From Candidatus Korarchaeum sp. (GTDB lineage Archaea; Korarchaeota; Korarchaeia; Korarchaeales; Korarchaeaceae), in the NCBI GenBank assembly GCA_020833055.1, contig JAJHQZ010000006.1, positions 1-49,511 on the forward strand: a stretch of DNA of 49,511 bases. Reading direction: 5' to 3'. Numbering within the stretch: the first letter of the stretch is position 1; each line of letters starts with the position of its first letter. Positions 24,141 to 31,613 of the stretch are shown here, piece by piece. The position numbers and the translations under genes are program-made. The notes beneath the pieces were generated by a model, which was not told the origin of the DNA, did no database searches, and worked only from the letters and a program-made list of their open reading frames with translations.

Positions 24141-25325
24141 CTATATTATACCCAGGCTCCTCCCAGCTTTCTCGTAAGCTGATAGAGCCTTGTCCAAGTC
24201 CTCCTTAGTGTGACCTGCGCTCACCTCATTCCTTATCCTCTCGGTACCTCTAGCCACCATAGGGTAGACTATGGGCACTACGAAGATCCCCATATCGTAA
24301 AGCATCTTAGCTAGCTCCCTCGTCTTCTTCGTATCCCCTATTATAGCTGGTATTATCGGCGTCTGGCTCTTCCCCGTGTTGAAGCCCAGCTCATCCAAGC
24401 CCTTCTTGAAGTACTCCCTGTTCTCCCAGAGCTTCCTTATCCTCTCCTTCTCAGTCATCACTATCTCCAAAGCCTTAATATTAGCAGCAACTACAGCAGG
24501 CGGGAATCCAGTGCTCAGGAGCCAGCTCCTGGCCCTGTTCCTTATATACTCTATTATATCGCGATCGGACCCTATCATACCGCCTGTAGAGCCTAATGCT
24601 TTGGAGAAGGTCCCCATGTGGAAGTCCACTTTATCCTCCACTCCGTAATGAGCAGGTGAGCCTCTCCCCTCCCCCAGCACTCCCTCGCCATGGGCATCGT
24701 CGACGTAGACCATAGCGTTGAACTCATCAGCTAGCTTAGTTATCCCATCCAGGGGAGCTATGTCACCGTCCATCGAGAAGACCCCGTCAGTTATTATCAA
24801 TATCTTGTTGTACTTCTTGTGGACCTGCCTCAACTTATCCTCGAGATCCGCTAGATCGCAGTGCTTGTATATGATCTTCTCAGCCCTGGAGAGCCTTATC
24901 CCATCTATTATGCTCCCGTGATTCAACTCATCAGATAGTATTATGTCCCCCTGATCCACTATAGCCGGTATGGAGCCTACATTAGTTGCGTAACCCGTCG
25001 GGAAGACCAAGGCTGCTTCCGTCCTCTTGAACTCCGCTACCTTCCTCTCCAACTCAGCCATGAGCTCGGGATAGCCGGCTATCGCCCAAACGGCCCCCGG
25101 ACCCCATCCGTACTTCTCTATAGCTTCGATAGCAGCTCTCTTGAGCCTGGGATCGTTGGCTAAATTCAGGTAGTTGTTTGTGGAGAGCATTATGAACTCC
25201 CTGCCTTCCACTACAGCCCGGGGACCCGTGGGGCCCATCAGCCTCCTTATCTCCCATATCTCCCCTCTCTCAACTAGTTCCCTGAGCTTAGCAGCGTAAA
25301 AATCCCTGACCCATCCGCGGGCCAT
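24141..25325 (-). CDS. kbl: 2-amino-3-ketobutyrate CoA ligase
   Basis: 394 residues of the alpha-oxoamine synthase family, PLP-dependent. STNNYLNLANDPRLKRAAI, ALVFPTGYATNVG, DELNHGSIIDGIRLSRA and VDDAHGEGVLGEGRGSPAHY are conserved. The PLP Lys is in TFSKALGSTGGMIG. It cleaves 2-amino-3-ketobutyrate with CoA to glycine and acetyl-CoA, so with tdh it completes threonine breakdown. GGTGAT lies five bases before the ATG. A TATA-like CTTTATATC is near 25360. An inverted repeat GGAGCT-N10-AGCTCC at 25376-25397 lies just upstream and could be an operator or the terminator of the DUF429 gene. Confidence 0.9.
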   Translation of the reverse strand: MARGWVRDFYAAKLRELVERGEIWEIRRLMGPTGPRAVVEGREFIMLSTNNYLNLANDPRLKRAAIEAIEKYGWGPGAVWAIAGYPELMAELERKVAEFKRTEAALVFPTGYATNVGSIPAIVDQGDIILSDELNHGSIIDGIRLSRAEKIIYKHCDLADLEDKLRQVHKKYNKILIITDGVFSMDGDIAPLDGITKLADEFNAMVYVDDAHGEGVLGEGRGSPAHYGVEDKVDFHMGTFSKALGSTGGMIGSDRDIIEYIRNRARSWLLSTGFPPAVVAANIKALEIVMTEKERIRKLWENREYFKKGLDELGFNTGKSQTPIIPAIIGDTKKTRELAKMLYDMGIFVVPIVYPMVARGTERIRNEVSAGHTKEDLDKALSAYEKAGRSLGII

Positions 25326-25450
25326 GAAATCACCGTTCTAATCACGCTCAGTAAAAGATATAAAGTTTATCAGGCGGAGCTATTTTATAAAAGCTCCTGA
25401 AGTCCTCCAGATAATCTCGCGGAGCTCCGAATAAGCGCCGAATCTCCGAT

Positions 25451-25990
25451 TCACTCTATCTTGGGGAGGAATATCAAGCCGGAGCTATCGCCGTATGCAA
25501 TAGCTCTCCCCCTCCCCTTCTCCCTCGCGACTATAGCGCAAACGAATGAATCGAGCTCATCCAAGCTCTTTGGCTCCCTTATGAGCTTTATCCCAGTTAC
25601 CTCCTCCAATCTCCTCGCGGCCTCTGGTATCTCCCTCTTCCTCCTCGGCTTCCTGACCCCCATCATTTTGTAGACGGCCGTCGGGAATGTCTCTATCACC
25701 TCGAATCTCAGCCTCCTCGAGAGGAGGAACCCCCTCTCAGATAGCTTCCTCATGTGACTGAAGCTCGGCGGGAGCACTCTGAATCCCATCTTTACCAGCA
25801 TCCTATCGCATCCCCTCAGCTCTGGCTTATCAGTGAGCGGAGCATCTATAGCTATGACCAGAGGCCTTATCTCCTCAGCGAAATCCACTATCTCATCATC
25901 CGAATTCAGCGATAATGTATATGCCCTCTCCCCTTCTATCACGCATATCCCTGAGGGCCTCCTCTCGTATGCTGAGAGGTCTATCCCCAT
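25451..25990 (-). CDS. DUF429 family protein (RNase H-like fold predicted)
   Basis: 179 residues. MGIDLSAYERRPSGICVI, then LVIAIDAPLT, then RGCDRMLVKMGFRVLPPSFS and EVIETFPTAVYKMMG are the DUF429 signatures. LDSFVCAIVAREKGRG carries the final acidic motif. Acidic residues in MGIDLSA, AIDAPL and DSFVCA would sit in an RNase H-like active site, hence the predicted nuclease label. It follows the ECF S component by 9 bases and probably shares its transcript. Confidence 0.8.
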   Translation of the reverse strand: MGIDLSAYERRPSGICVIEGERAYTLSLNSDDEIVDFAEEIRPLVIAIDAPLTDKPELRGCDRMLVKMGFRVLPPSFSHMRKLSERGFLLSRRLRFEVIETFPTAVYKMMGVRKPRRKREIPEAARRLEEVTGIKLIREPKSLDELDSFVCAIVAREKGRGRAIAYGDSSGLIFLPKIE

Positions 25991-25999
25991 GAAAATCGC

Positions 26000-26530
26000 T
26001 CATCCCTCCCTCAGGATACTCCTCAACTTCGGCCTGATGAGCGCTACTCCGAGGGAAGTAGTAACCTCTGTCATAGGGCCTATCAGGAAGATAGATCCTC
26101 CCATGACGGGGAGGAAGAGTCCTATCAGCCCGACTATGAGGGCCTGTATGGGGCTCAATCCGAAGAGCATGTAGAGTATCGAGGAGTTCGCGATATCGAA
26201 TATGAACTCGGATAGGAAGGAGAGGAGGAAAAGAAGCTCCCTCCTCTCTGTCCTTATATATCCCCATATTAAGCCTATTATACCGCATAGAGCTGAATTA
26301 ACTGCCGTCCATGGTCCTATCCCGAAGAGGACGTCCGAGACGGCGTAGCTCATGATACCGGTCAGCAGCCCCGCGCAGGGGGAGATGGAGGAAGCTATTA
26401 GTGTGAACATGAAAGGGAAGTTTATCACTTGGATAGCCCCTATGATTAAGTGCTTCACGACCCTCATAGCTACTGAGAGGGCGGTCATCATTCCCACAGT
26501 AGCCACTGTCCTGCTGCCCCTACACGGCAC
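26000..26530 (-). CDS. ECF transporter S component-like membrane protein
   Basis: About 176 residues from the GTG at 26530, which sits one base past the stop of the upstream SDR; a longer frame would overlap it. Five or six transmembrane helices with MMTALSVAMRVVKHLIIGAI and FPFMFTLIASSISPCAGLLT are typical of the substrate-binding S subunits of energy-coupling-factor vitamin importers. No EcfA or EcfT gene is nearby, so it must share a module encoded elsewhere. The ligand is unknown. Confidence 0.7.
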   Translation of the reverse strand: MPCRGSRTVATVGMMTALSVAMRVVKHLIIGAIQVINFPFMFTLIASSISPCAGLLTGIMSYAVSDVLFGIGPWTAVNSALCGIIGLIWGYIRTERRELLFLLSFLSEFIFDIANSSILYMLFGLSPIQALIVGLIGLFLPVMGGSIFLIGPMTEVTTSLGVALIRPKLRSILREG

Positions 26531-26531
26531 C

Positions 26532-27266
26532 TCAATCCATGTACCTCCCCCCATTGATGTTTATCACCTCCCCATTCACGTGATCGTTCTCTATCAGGAA
26601 TATGACGGCGTGAGCCACCTCCTCAGGCTTAGCTATCCTCCCCTGAGGGGAGAGCTCCGCCCCTCTCCTCTTTATCTCCTCCGAGAGGGCTGAAGTATCT
26701 ACTGGCCCTGGAGCGACAGCGTTCACAGTTATATTGAAGGGAGCCAGCTCCCTGGCTAGAGCTCTAGTGAGCCCTATCACTCCCGCTTTTGATGCTGCGT
26801 AAGCTACTCCCACAGTACCTCCTTCCTTCCCAGCTATAGATGATATGTTCACTATCTTCCCCCTCCTCCTCTCTATCATGTGCCCCACTACGGCTTTGCA
26901 CATGAAGAAAACGCCCGTCAAGTTCACCCCGATTATCCTGTTCCACTCCTCCTCAGTTATCTCCTCTATCCTATAGAGCCTCGGCAAGACCCCAGCGTTA
27001 TTGACCAATATATCCACGGAACCGAAGCTTGAGAGAGCTCGCTCGAATATCCTCAAGCAATCGCTTCGCTTCGATACATCCCCCTTGACAGCTAAGGCTT
27101 CCCTCCCCATCCTCCTTATTGCAGCCACAGTCTCCTCGGCCGATCTCTCATCCGATAGATAGTTTATCAGGACATCAGCTCCCCTCTCCGCTAGAGCTAG
27201 GGATATAGCTCTACCTATCCCCCTGCTCCCTCCTGTGACTATGGCCTTGCTGCCCTCTATCCGCAT
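26532..27266 (-). CDS. Short-chain dehydrogenase/reductase (FabG-like)
   Basis: 244 residues. TGGSRGIGRAIS binds NAD(P), VDILVNNAGVLPRL is the NNAG motif, NISSIAGKEGG has the catalytic Ser and VAYAASKAGVIGLTRALA the Tyr-x3-Lys. VNAVAPGPVDT and GEVININGGRYMD close the domain as in 3-oxoacyl reductases and glucose dehydrogenases. Archaea lack bacterial-type fatty acid synthesis, so the substrate may be a sugar or polyol. It is the first gene of a run with the S component and DUF429. Confidence 0.88.
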   Translation of the reverse strand: MRIEGSKAIVTGGSRGIGRAISLALAERGADVLINYLSDERSAEETVAAIRRMGREALAVKGDVSKRSDCLRIFERALSSFGSVDILVNNAGVLPRLYRIEEITEEEWNRIIGVNLTGVFFMCKAVVGHMIERRRGKIVNISSIAGKEGGTVGVAYAASKAGVIGLTRALARELAPFNITVNAVAPGPVDTSALSEEIKRRGAELSPQGRIAKPEEVAHAVIFLIENDHVNGEVININGGRYMD

Positions 27267-27312
27267 AAGCTTTGGGGGATTCAGAGGGGATAAATTTACC
27301 GCTCCACGATAG

Positions 27313-27879
27313 TCAGAGGCCCCCTTTATAGTGGGGGAAAGCCGGGCATCCGGGGCACAGCCCCTCCTTGAACCTGCCGCAAGAACCGCAATCTGCCCCG
27401 CATGGGACTTCTGATCTCTCGACTATCCTTATTGGCAGATACTCCGGGTAGACTATGCTGCCACCGACTATGACCTCGCTCCTCCTGACCCCTTCAGCTG
27501 TCCTGAGGGCGCAAACGGAAGTTATGCTCTCCAGGACGTTGATGTCCTCAGCCACCATTATGGCAATTATGTTGTTCCCCCCTATCAGCCTGGAGAGGAA
27601 GATGAGCCTCGGACAGTCCCTAAATTTCTCAATTATCTTCGAGATGCTCTTATCATCCGAAGCCTCCATTAGCACCACAGCGTGCCTCAGATCGAGGGCT
27701 CTGGGGCTTAAACAAGCTGATACCTTCATGACCCCTTCCTCAATTAATCTCATCACGTGCTTCCTCACAGCTACGTGCGTCATCCCGAGGGACTTCCCCA
27801 TCTCCGAGTACGAGGCTCTCCCGTCCCTCTGGAGGATCTCCACTATCCTCCTCTCGACGGAGCTCAGCCTCCCGCGCAT
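27313..27879 (-). CDS. Lrp/AsnC-type regulator with cysteine-rich tail
   Basis: 188 residues from the ATG at 27879; the frame stays open upstream only by running through the divergent promoter. The N-terminal helix-turn-helix is VERRIVEILQRDGRASYSEM, then GMTHVAVRKHVMRLIEEGVM. A Lrp-like ligand domain follows. The last 30 residues (CGADCGSCGRFKEGLCPGCP) hold six cysteines in C-x3-C-x2-C-x7-C-x2-C order (plus an earlier one), a likely zinc or iron-sulphur site unusual for Lrp proteins. It may sense metal or redox state. It is divergent from the DGC-domain gene, with a palindrome between them. Confidence 0.82.
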   Translation of the reverse strand: MRGRLSSVERRIVEILQRDGRASYSEMGKSLGMTHVAVRKHVMRLIEEGVMKVSACLSPRALDLRHAVVLMEASDDKSISKIIEKFRDCPRLIFLSRLIGGNNIIAIMVAEDINVLESITSVCALRTAEGVRRSEVIVGGSIVYPEYLPIRIVERSEVPCGADCGSCGRFKEGLCPGCPAFPHYKGGL

Positions 27880-27888
27880 ATTCAAATT

Positions 27889-27914
27889 GTAACCATACCT
27901 TTTATAATGGTTAC
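27889..27914. promoter_or_regulatory. Palindrome over the shared divergent promoter
   Basis: GTAACCAT at 27889-27896 and ATGGTTAC at 27907-27914 are perfect 8-base arms around ACCTTTTATA, which serves as TATA box for the rightward gene. This is a likely binding site of the Lrp-type regulator, 10 bases from its own start codon. Confidence 0.7.
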
Positions 27915-27994
27915 TAAATTTATCCATAGGTGATGGCGATGCAGAGCTATCAATTGTTGCCGCACTGCAGGACCATGCGGAGAACCTCATAATA

Positions 27995-28339
27995 GTGGCT
28001 ACTTGCGATGGAGCATCTTCAGTGGGGCAGATAGGGAATGAAGTCGCGAGGATGCTCACGAAGGAGTTCCCGGATAAGGTGAGGATGTGTTGCCTATCAG
28101 CTGTAGCGGCCGGTTCGAAAACTCACCTAGATATATTCAGAAAAACTAGAGCTGTTCTAGCGATAAATGGATGCCAGCTGATGTGCGCATCCAATGTCCT
28201 GAAGCAGAGAGGGATAGAACCGGCTTACGAAGTCACGATCTCTAATGAGGGCGTCAGCAAAGTACCATCGCTGGATTTCTCATACGATGCCATGAGGGTA
28301 GCTGAAAAGATAGTAGAGGATTTCCTCAAGAAGTTGTAG
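27995..28339 (+). CDS. DGC-domain putative zinc-binding protein
   Basis: CDGASSVGQIGNEVARMLT is the DGC-domain signature (Asp-Gly-Cys-type family, PF08859), and INGCQLMCASNVLKQRGI carries further conserved cysteines. The family is thought to bind metal. The GTG at 27995 lies very close to the signature. In the same frame upstream, 27935-27994 reads AELSIVAALQDHAENLIIV, which looks like genuine N-terminus but has no ATG. A GGTGAT site with ATGs at 27935 and 27941 lies in another frame, so either a one-base frameshift or an unusual start is present. The true 5' end is unresolved. Confidence 0.7.
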   Translation: MATCDGASSVGQIGNEVARMLTKEFPDKVRMCCLSAVAAGSKTHLDIFRKTRAVLAINGCQLMCASNVLKQRGIEPAYEVTISNEGVSKVPSLDFSYDAMRVAEKIVEDFLKKL

Positions 28340-28378
28340 AGTTAAAAATTCTCAATATATGTACGATACGAGAGCAGC

Positions 28379-28781
28379 CTATGGCTTCGGCCACTTTCTT
28401 GTCAGATTTTTCGATTTTTCTATCGATCCTCCCGTCGAGCGGTTTCTCCATGCGTATGAGCCTAAATGTTCAGCTATCCCCCTGTAGATTAGGGGGATGA
28501 GGAGAGCGATGAGCGGTAAGGGGAAAACAGCCGACGTTTTACGTTCACTGGAACTCTTCAGTTTGATCAGCCAGACGTCATAACCGGCCTTAGATGAATT
28601 CGTACCTCCCGCTATTATGTAGCCTCCATCACTAGGTCTGTTGAACTGAGTAACCCCAGTCACTGCCACCGCCATCGAAAGTCCTGCTCCACTCTATTTC
28701 TGGCCCCTTTGATTCAAAGATAGCTAAATATAGGGAGCAAAAGAGGGCTATTAATATGATGAGGGCTATTATTCTCCTCAC
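28379..28781 (-). pseudogene. Relic of a secreted beta-propeller-repeat protein
   Basis: From a GTG at 28781 there is a signal-like helix (IIALIILIALFCSLYLAIF). A propeller-type unit follows (EIEWSRTFDGGGSDWGYSVQ). One extra base near 28655 shifts to SDGGYIIAGGTNSSKAGYDV and WLIKL. A C-terminal hydrophobic anchor (FPLPLIALLIPLIY) and a basic tail end at 28379. Full-length relatives carry many such repeats, so this is a collapsed, frameshifted remnant of a surface protein. Confidence 0.65.
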
Positions 28782-28821
28782 ACCCTCACCGCTAGCTATA
28801 TTCGTTGATAATACTTAAGCC

Positions 28822-28868
28822 TTTCGCTAACGAAATTTTATATATAGCCAGCTATATATCTGTCTATG
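28822..28868. promoter_or_regulatory. Orphan promoter with two palindromes
   Basis: TTTCG-CTAA-CGAAA at 28822-28835 is followed by a TATA-like stretch within ATATATAGC-CA-GCTATATAT at 28840-28859 (9-base arms, 2-base spacer) and an ATG at 28866. The frame stops after two codons, and 28869-29046 shows no gene I recognise. The arrangement resembles the ATPase starts elsewhere in the window, but no ATPase code follows. Confidence 0.4.
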
Positions 28869-29046
28869 GTTATGTAGAAGAAGCTACTAAAAGTTAAAGA
28901 TATACTCAGGAATAACTATTTTGCCAACATTTTCAATGATTTCATCTTATAATTTTATCGTCTGTTGGAGCAATCTCAACGCTATAACATCTCCTAATGC
29001 CATTAGTATCTGAAAGTGCATTAAGTTACGCCAATTTTCCTTGGAT

Positions 29047-29247
29047 TCATCTCCTCCCGTAGATAGCATCGAATGTATCCCTGGGAAGGAATATCCCCTT
29101 TCTTTTAACTCTATGCTTCTCCCTGTATTCCCTCTTGCACCTCTTACTGCAGAAGTGCTTGCCTCTCCACTCGAGCCCCTTGCCCCTGATGATCCTCCCG
29201 CAATTAGCGCACCTCTTAGCTGTGAGAAACTTCAACATCTCACTCAA
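29047..29247 (-). CDS. Small zinc-ribbon protein
   Basis: 66 residues with two Cys pairs: CANCGRIIRG, then FCSKRCKREYREKHR, arranged C-x2-C-x15-C-x3-C as in TRASH-like or treble-clef zinc domains. The tail is basic. Such small proteins may bind nucleic acid or ribosomes. It lies 26 bases after the ilvC remnant on the same strand. Confidence 0.65.
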   Translation of the reverse strand: MSEMLKFLTAKRCANCGRIIRGKGLEWRGKHFCSKRCKREYREKHRVKRKGIFLPRDTFDAIYGRR

Positions 29248-29273
29248 GCTCTCCCAATGATGAAAATAAAAAT

Positions 29274-29655
29274 TTAGGGTTCCCTGAATATTATCTCCCT
29301 TATCTTCCTCCCCGTCTCCTCTATCTTATGCTCACTTACCCTTTTCATCAGCTCCTCAATATTCCCCTCCTTGTAGAACTTCAGCCACTCCTTCGTGAAC
29401 TCCCCGCTCACGACCCTCTCAGCATAGGTCCTCATCTTCCTCTTGACCTCTCCATCTATCACCTTGTTCCCCACAGTCAGGCCCCCGTATCTAGCGGTCA
29501 CTGAGACCCTCTCGAGCATCCCCTTCATCCCGTATCTCCATATGAGATCCATTATGAGCTTCGCCTCATTCAGAGCTTCGAAGTAAGCTACTTCAGGCTG
29601 ATATCCCATCTCCACTAAGGTCTCCCATCCCTTCGTTATCAGCTCCATCAGGCCT
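29274..29655 (-). pseudogene. ilvC: C-terminal fragment of ketol-acid reductoisomerase
   Basis: The frame reads [19 protein letters not shown], then [19 protein letters not shown] and [15 protein letters not shown], the knotted helical domain of IlvC that holds metal and substrate. Only about 125 of some 330 residues remain; the NADP-binding half is missing. The piece begins inside the truncated ilvB gene in a different frame. Codon use is clean, so the loss looks recent. The enzyme would have converted acetolactate to dihydroxyisovalerate. Confidence 0.85.
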
Positions 29656-30426
29656 CCCGTGCATCCCGACCGCCCCTAGGACTAGGGGATGAGTTGAGGG
29701 GACGGATCCCTTCCCGGTCAGCGTAGTCACTATAGGCGCTCTCAAGAGCTCAGCTAGCTTCAAGACCTCCTCATGGGCTCCGGATATCCTCACACCTCCT
29801 CCCACTAAGATAACAGGCCTCTCAGCCTCCATGAGGACTCTGCAAGCTTCTCGAAGCTTGCCCTCATCCGGGAGCGGCGGCTCGTACTTCGAGGGGTCTA
29901 TTGGAAGCTCACGCATTCCGCTAGGATGAGCTACCTGTACATCCCGGGGGAGATCGATCAAAGCGGGACCCGGCCTCCCCTTCATGGATATTCTGTAAGC
30001 CAATTCTATCGCTGGCACAGCTTCCTCCGGATCCCTAACTTGGTAAACGAACTTAGTTACGGGAGCCGCTATGCCGAATATATCGGCCTCCTGAAAGGCA
30101 TCCCTCCCTAAAACGTTCGTTGAGACCTGTCCAGTTATCGCTAAAACGGGAGAGGAGTCCATATATGCATTAGCGAGTCCAGTTATTATGTTCGTAGCTC
30201 CCGGGCCGCTCGTTGTCAGCACCACGCCGGGAGTCCACTTCACCCTCGCATAGGAATCGGCTGCATGAACAGCTCCCTGCTCGTGCCTGAACATCAGTAT
30301 CCTGAAGTGCTCTCTGTGGTAGTAGAGGGCATCATAGAGGGGCATTATGGAGCCCCCTATGACTCCCATTATGTCCCTAACTTTGAGATCTCTGAATAAG
30401 GAAGCGATGAGGTCGACAACCCTCAT
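29653..30426 (-). pseudogene. ilvB: N-terminal fragment of acetolactate synthase large subunit
   Basis: From ATG 30426 the protein shows the ThDP-enzyme N-domain: GVIGGSIMPLYDALYYH, FRHEQGAVHAADSYAR with the catalytic Glu, TSGPGATNIITGLANAYMDS and ITGQVSTNVLGRDAFQEADI. The start of the central domain follows (RPVILVGGGVRISGA). It stops making sense right after [10 protein letters not shown] at about 29655, where ilvC sequence begins out of frame, and the open frame ends at 29593. About half of a normal 550-residue enzyme, including the GDG ThDP site, is gone. The start is uncertain; the frame is open to 30522, with a TATA-like TTTATAAATAG near 30490. Confidence 0.85.
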
Positions 30427-30560
30427 CTGGGAACTTCTAGTTGGATCAACAATCCCACCCCTGAAGTGTGAAGTTTTAACATGACCTCTATTTATAAATT
30501 TTCCGCTCAAGTTGGTGCGCATAGCGATACGATTAAGAGGCCTCGCTTTTAGAGGGAGCT

Positions 30561-31508
30561 ATGCGGTACAATCTGCTGCTCCCACTGATGATGCTTTCAA
30601 TCCTACTGCTATCTGCCATTCCGAATAATACGCTTGAGCTGGGCAGCGGGAAGGTCGCTGTTATGTTCTGGAGCGAGCTCTGTTTCAACTGCGAGAGGAT
30701 CCTGCCCGTATGGCGGAGCATAGAGAGAGATCCGCCCGCCGGAATCAAGGTAATAGATATTAAGCTCACCCCGGGCAAAAACGAAAATATTTTCGTCGAG
30801 TTTGGTATAAAGGAGACACCGACTATAATACTATTCGAGAATGGGAGGGAGGTTAAGAGGATAAGTGGGTTGAGCGATGCCTCCGAGAGCTACCTGAGGG
30901 ATTGGATAGAGGGGAAAAGTGATCTTCAGTTGATAAGCTTTGCTTTCCCCGTACTGGGTGGTCTATTAGCCCTCTCCCCCTGCTCCCTCCCCATAATGAT
31001 GTCCCTGACGCCTCTCGGGAGGTTCTCCAGGAGGAGGGATTACGCGACTTGCTTCATATCATCCACGCTCGGCGTGATCTCACTGGGGATGGCCTTCCTC
31101 CTCATATCATCCCTGCTCAAGTTAGTCGTCAAGTGGATCGTATACGCTCTAGCTCTCTTCAGCGTAATTTTGGGCATATTCATGATCCTCTCCCCTGAGA
31201 AATCTTGCAGAATGACCGGGAAAGTTAAGAGCTCATTTACATGCTTCAGCCTCGGCTTCCTAGCGATGCAATGCAACCTGCCCCTGGTGATCGGTTCCTT
31301 CATGCTCTTGAGCGCTAGTGACTTCGCTCAGGGGATCGTGAACCTCATATCCCTCTCCTTAGGGATGAGCCTGACTTTTCTAATAGTAGTTAGGACATCG
31401 AAGGGTATTTCAGCGAGGCTCTCGCCCTCGAGGAGCTTCAATGTGAGCAGGCTCGGCGGTGCCCTCCTCACTCTGATAGGATTATACCTCATAATTTCTA
31501 ACATTTAG
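30561..31508 (+). CDS. Thioredoxin-CcdA fusion, membrane thiol redox protein
   Basis: 315 residues. A signal-like helix (LLLPLMMLSILLLSAIP) leads to a thioredoxin fold with SELCFNCERILPVW, a C-F-N-C active site near residues 38-41, and TPTIILFENGREVKRISG with the cis-Pro. From about residue 130 there are six transmembrane helices of the CcdA/DsbD type, each half with a key Cys: ALSPCSLPIMMSL and FLAMQCNLPLVIGS. It likely carries reducing power from the cytoplasm across the membrane to extracytoplasmic thiols. Fusion of both parts in one short chain is compact compared with bacterial DsbD. Confidence 0.85.
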   Translation: MRYNLLLPLMMLSILLLSAIPNNTLELGSGKVAVMFWSELCFNCERILPVWRSIERDPPAGIKVIDIKLTPGKNENIFVEFGIKETPTIILFENGREVKRISGLSDASESYLRDWIEGKSDLQLISFAFPVLGGLLALSPCSLPIMMSLTPLGRFSRRRDYATCFISSTLGVISLGMAFLLISSLLKLVVKWIVYALALFSVILGIFMILSPEKSCRMTGKVKSSFTCFSLGFLAMQCNLPLVIGSFMLLSASDFAQGIVNLISLSLGMSLTFLIVVRTSKGISARLSPSRSFNVSRLGGALLTLIGLYLIISNI

Positions 31509-31613
31509 CCCATATTTTTATAATGTATTTCCTTATCACTCCATGGATTTAAAATTTTCAAAGGTTAACACTCCATAATTTTTCGTGAAAAACTTTTTAA
31601 CATACGGAGGGTA

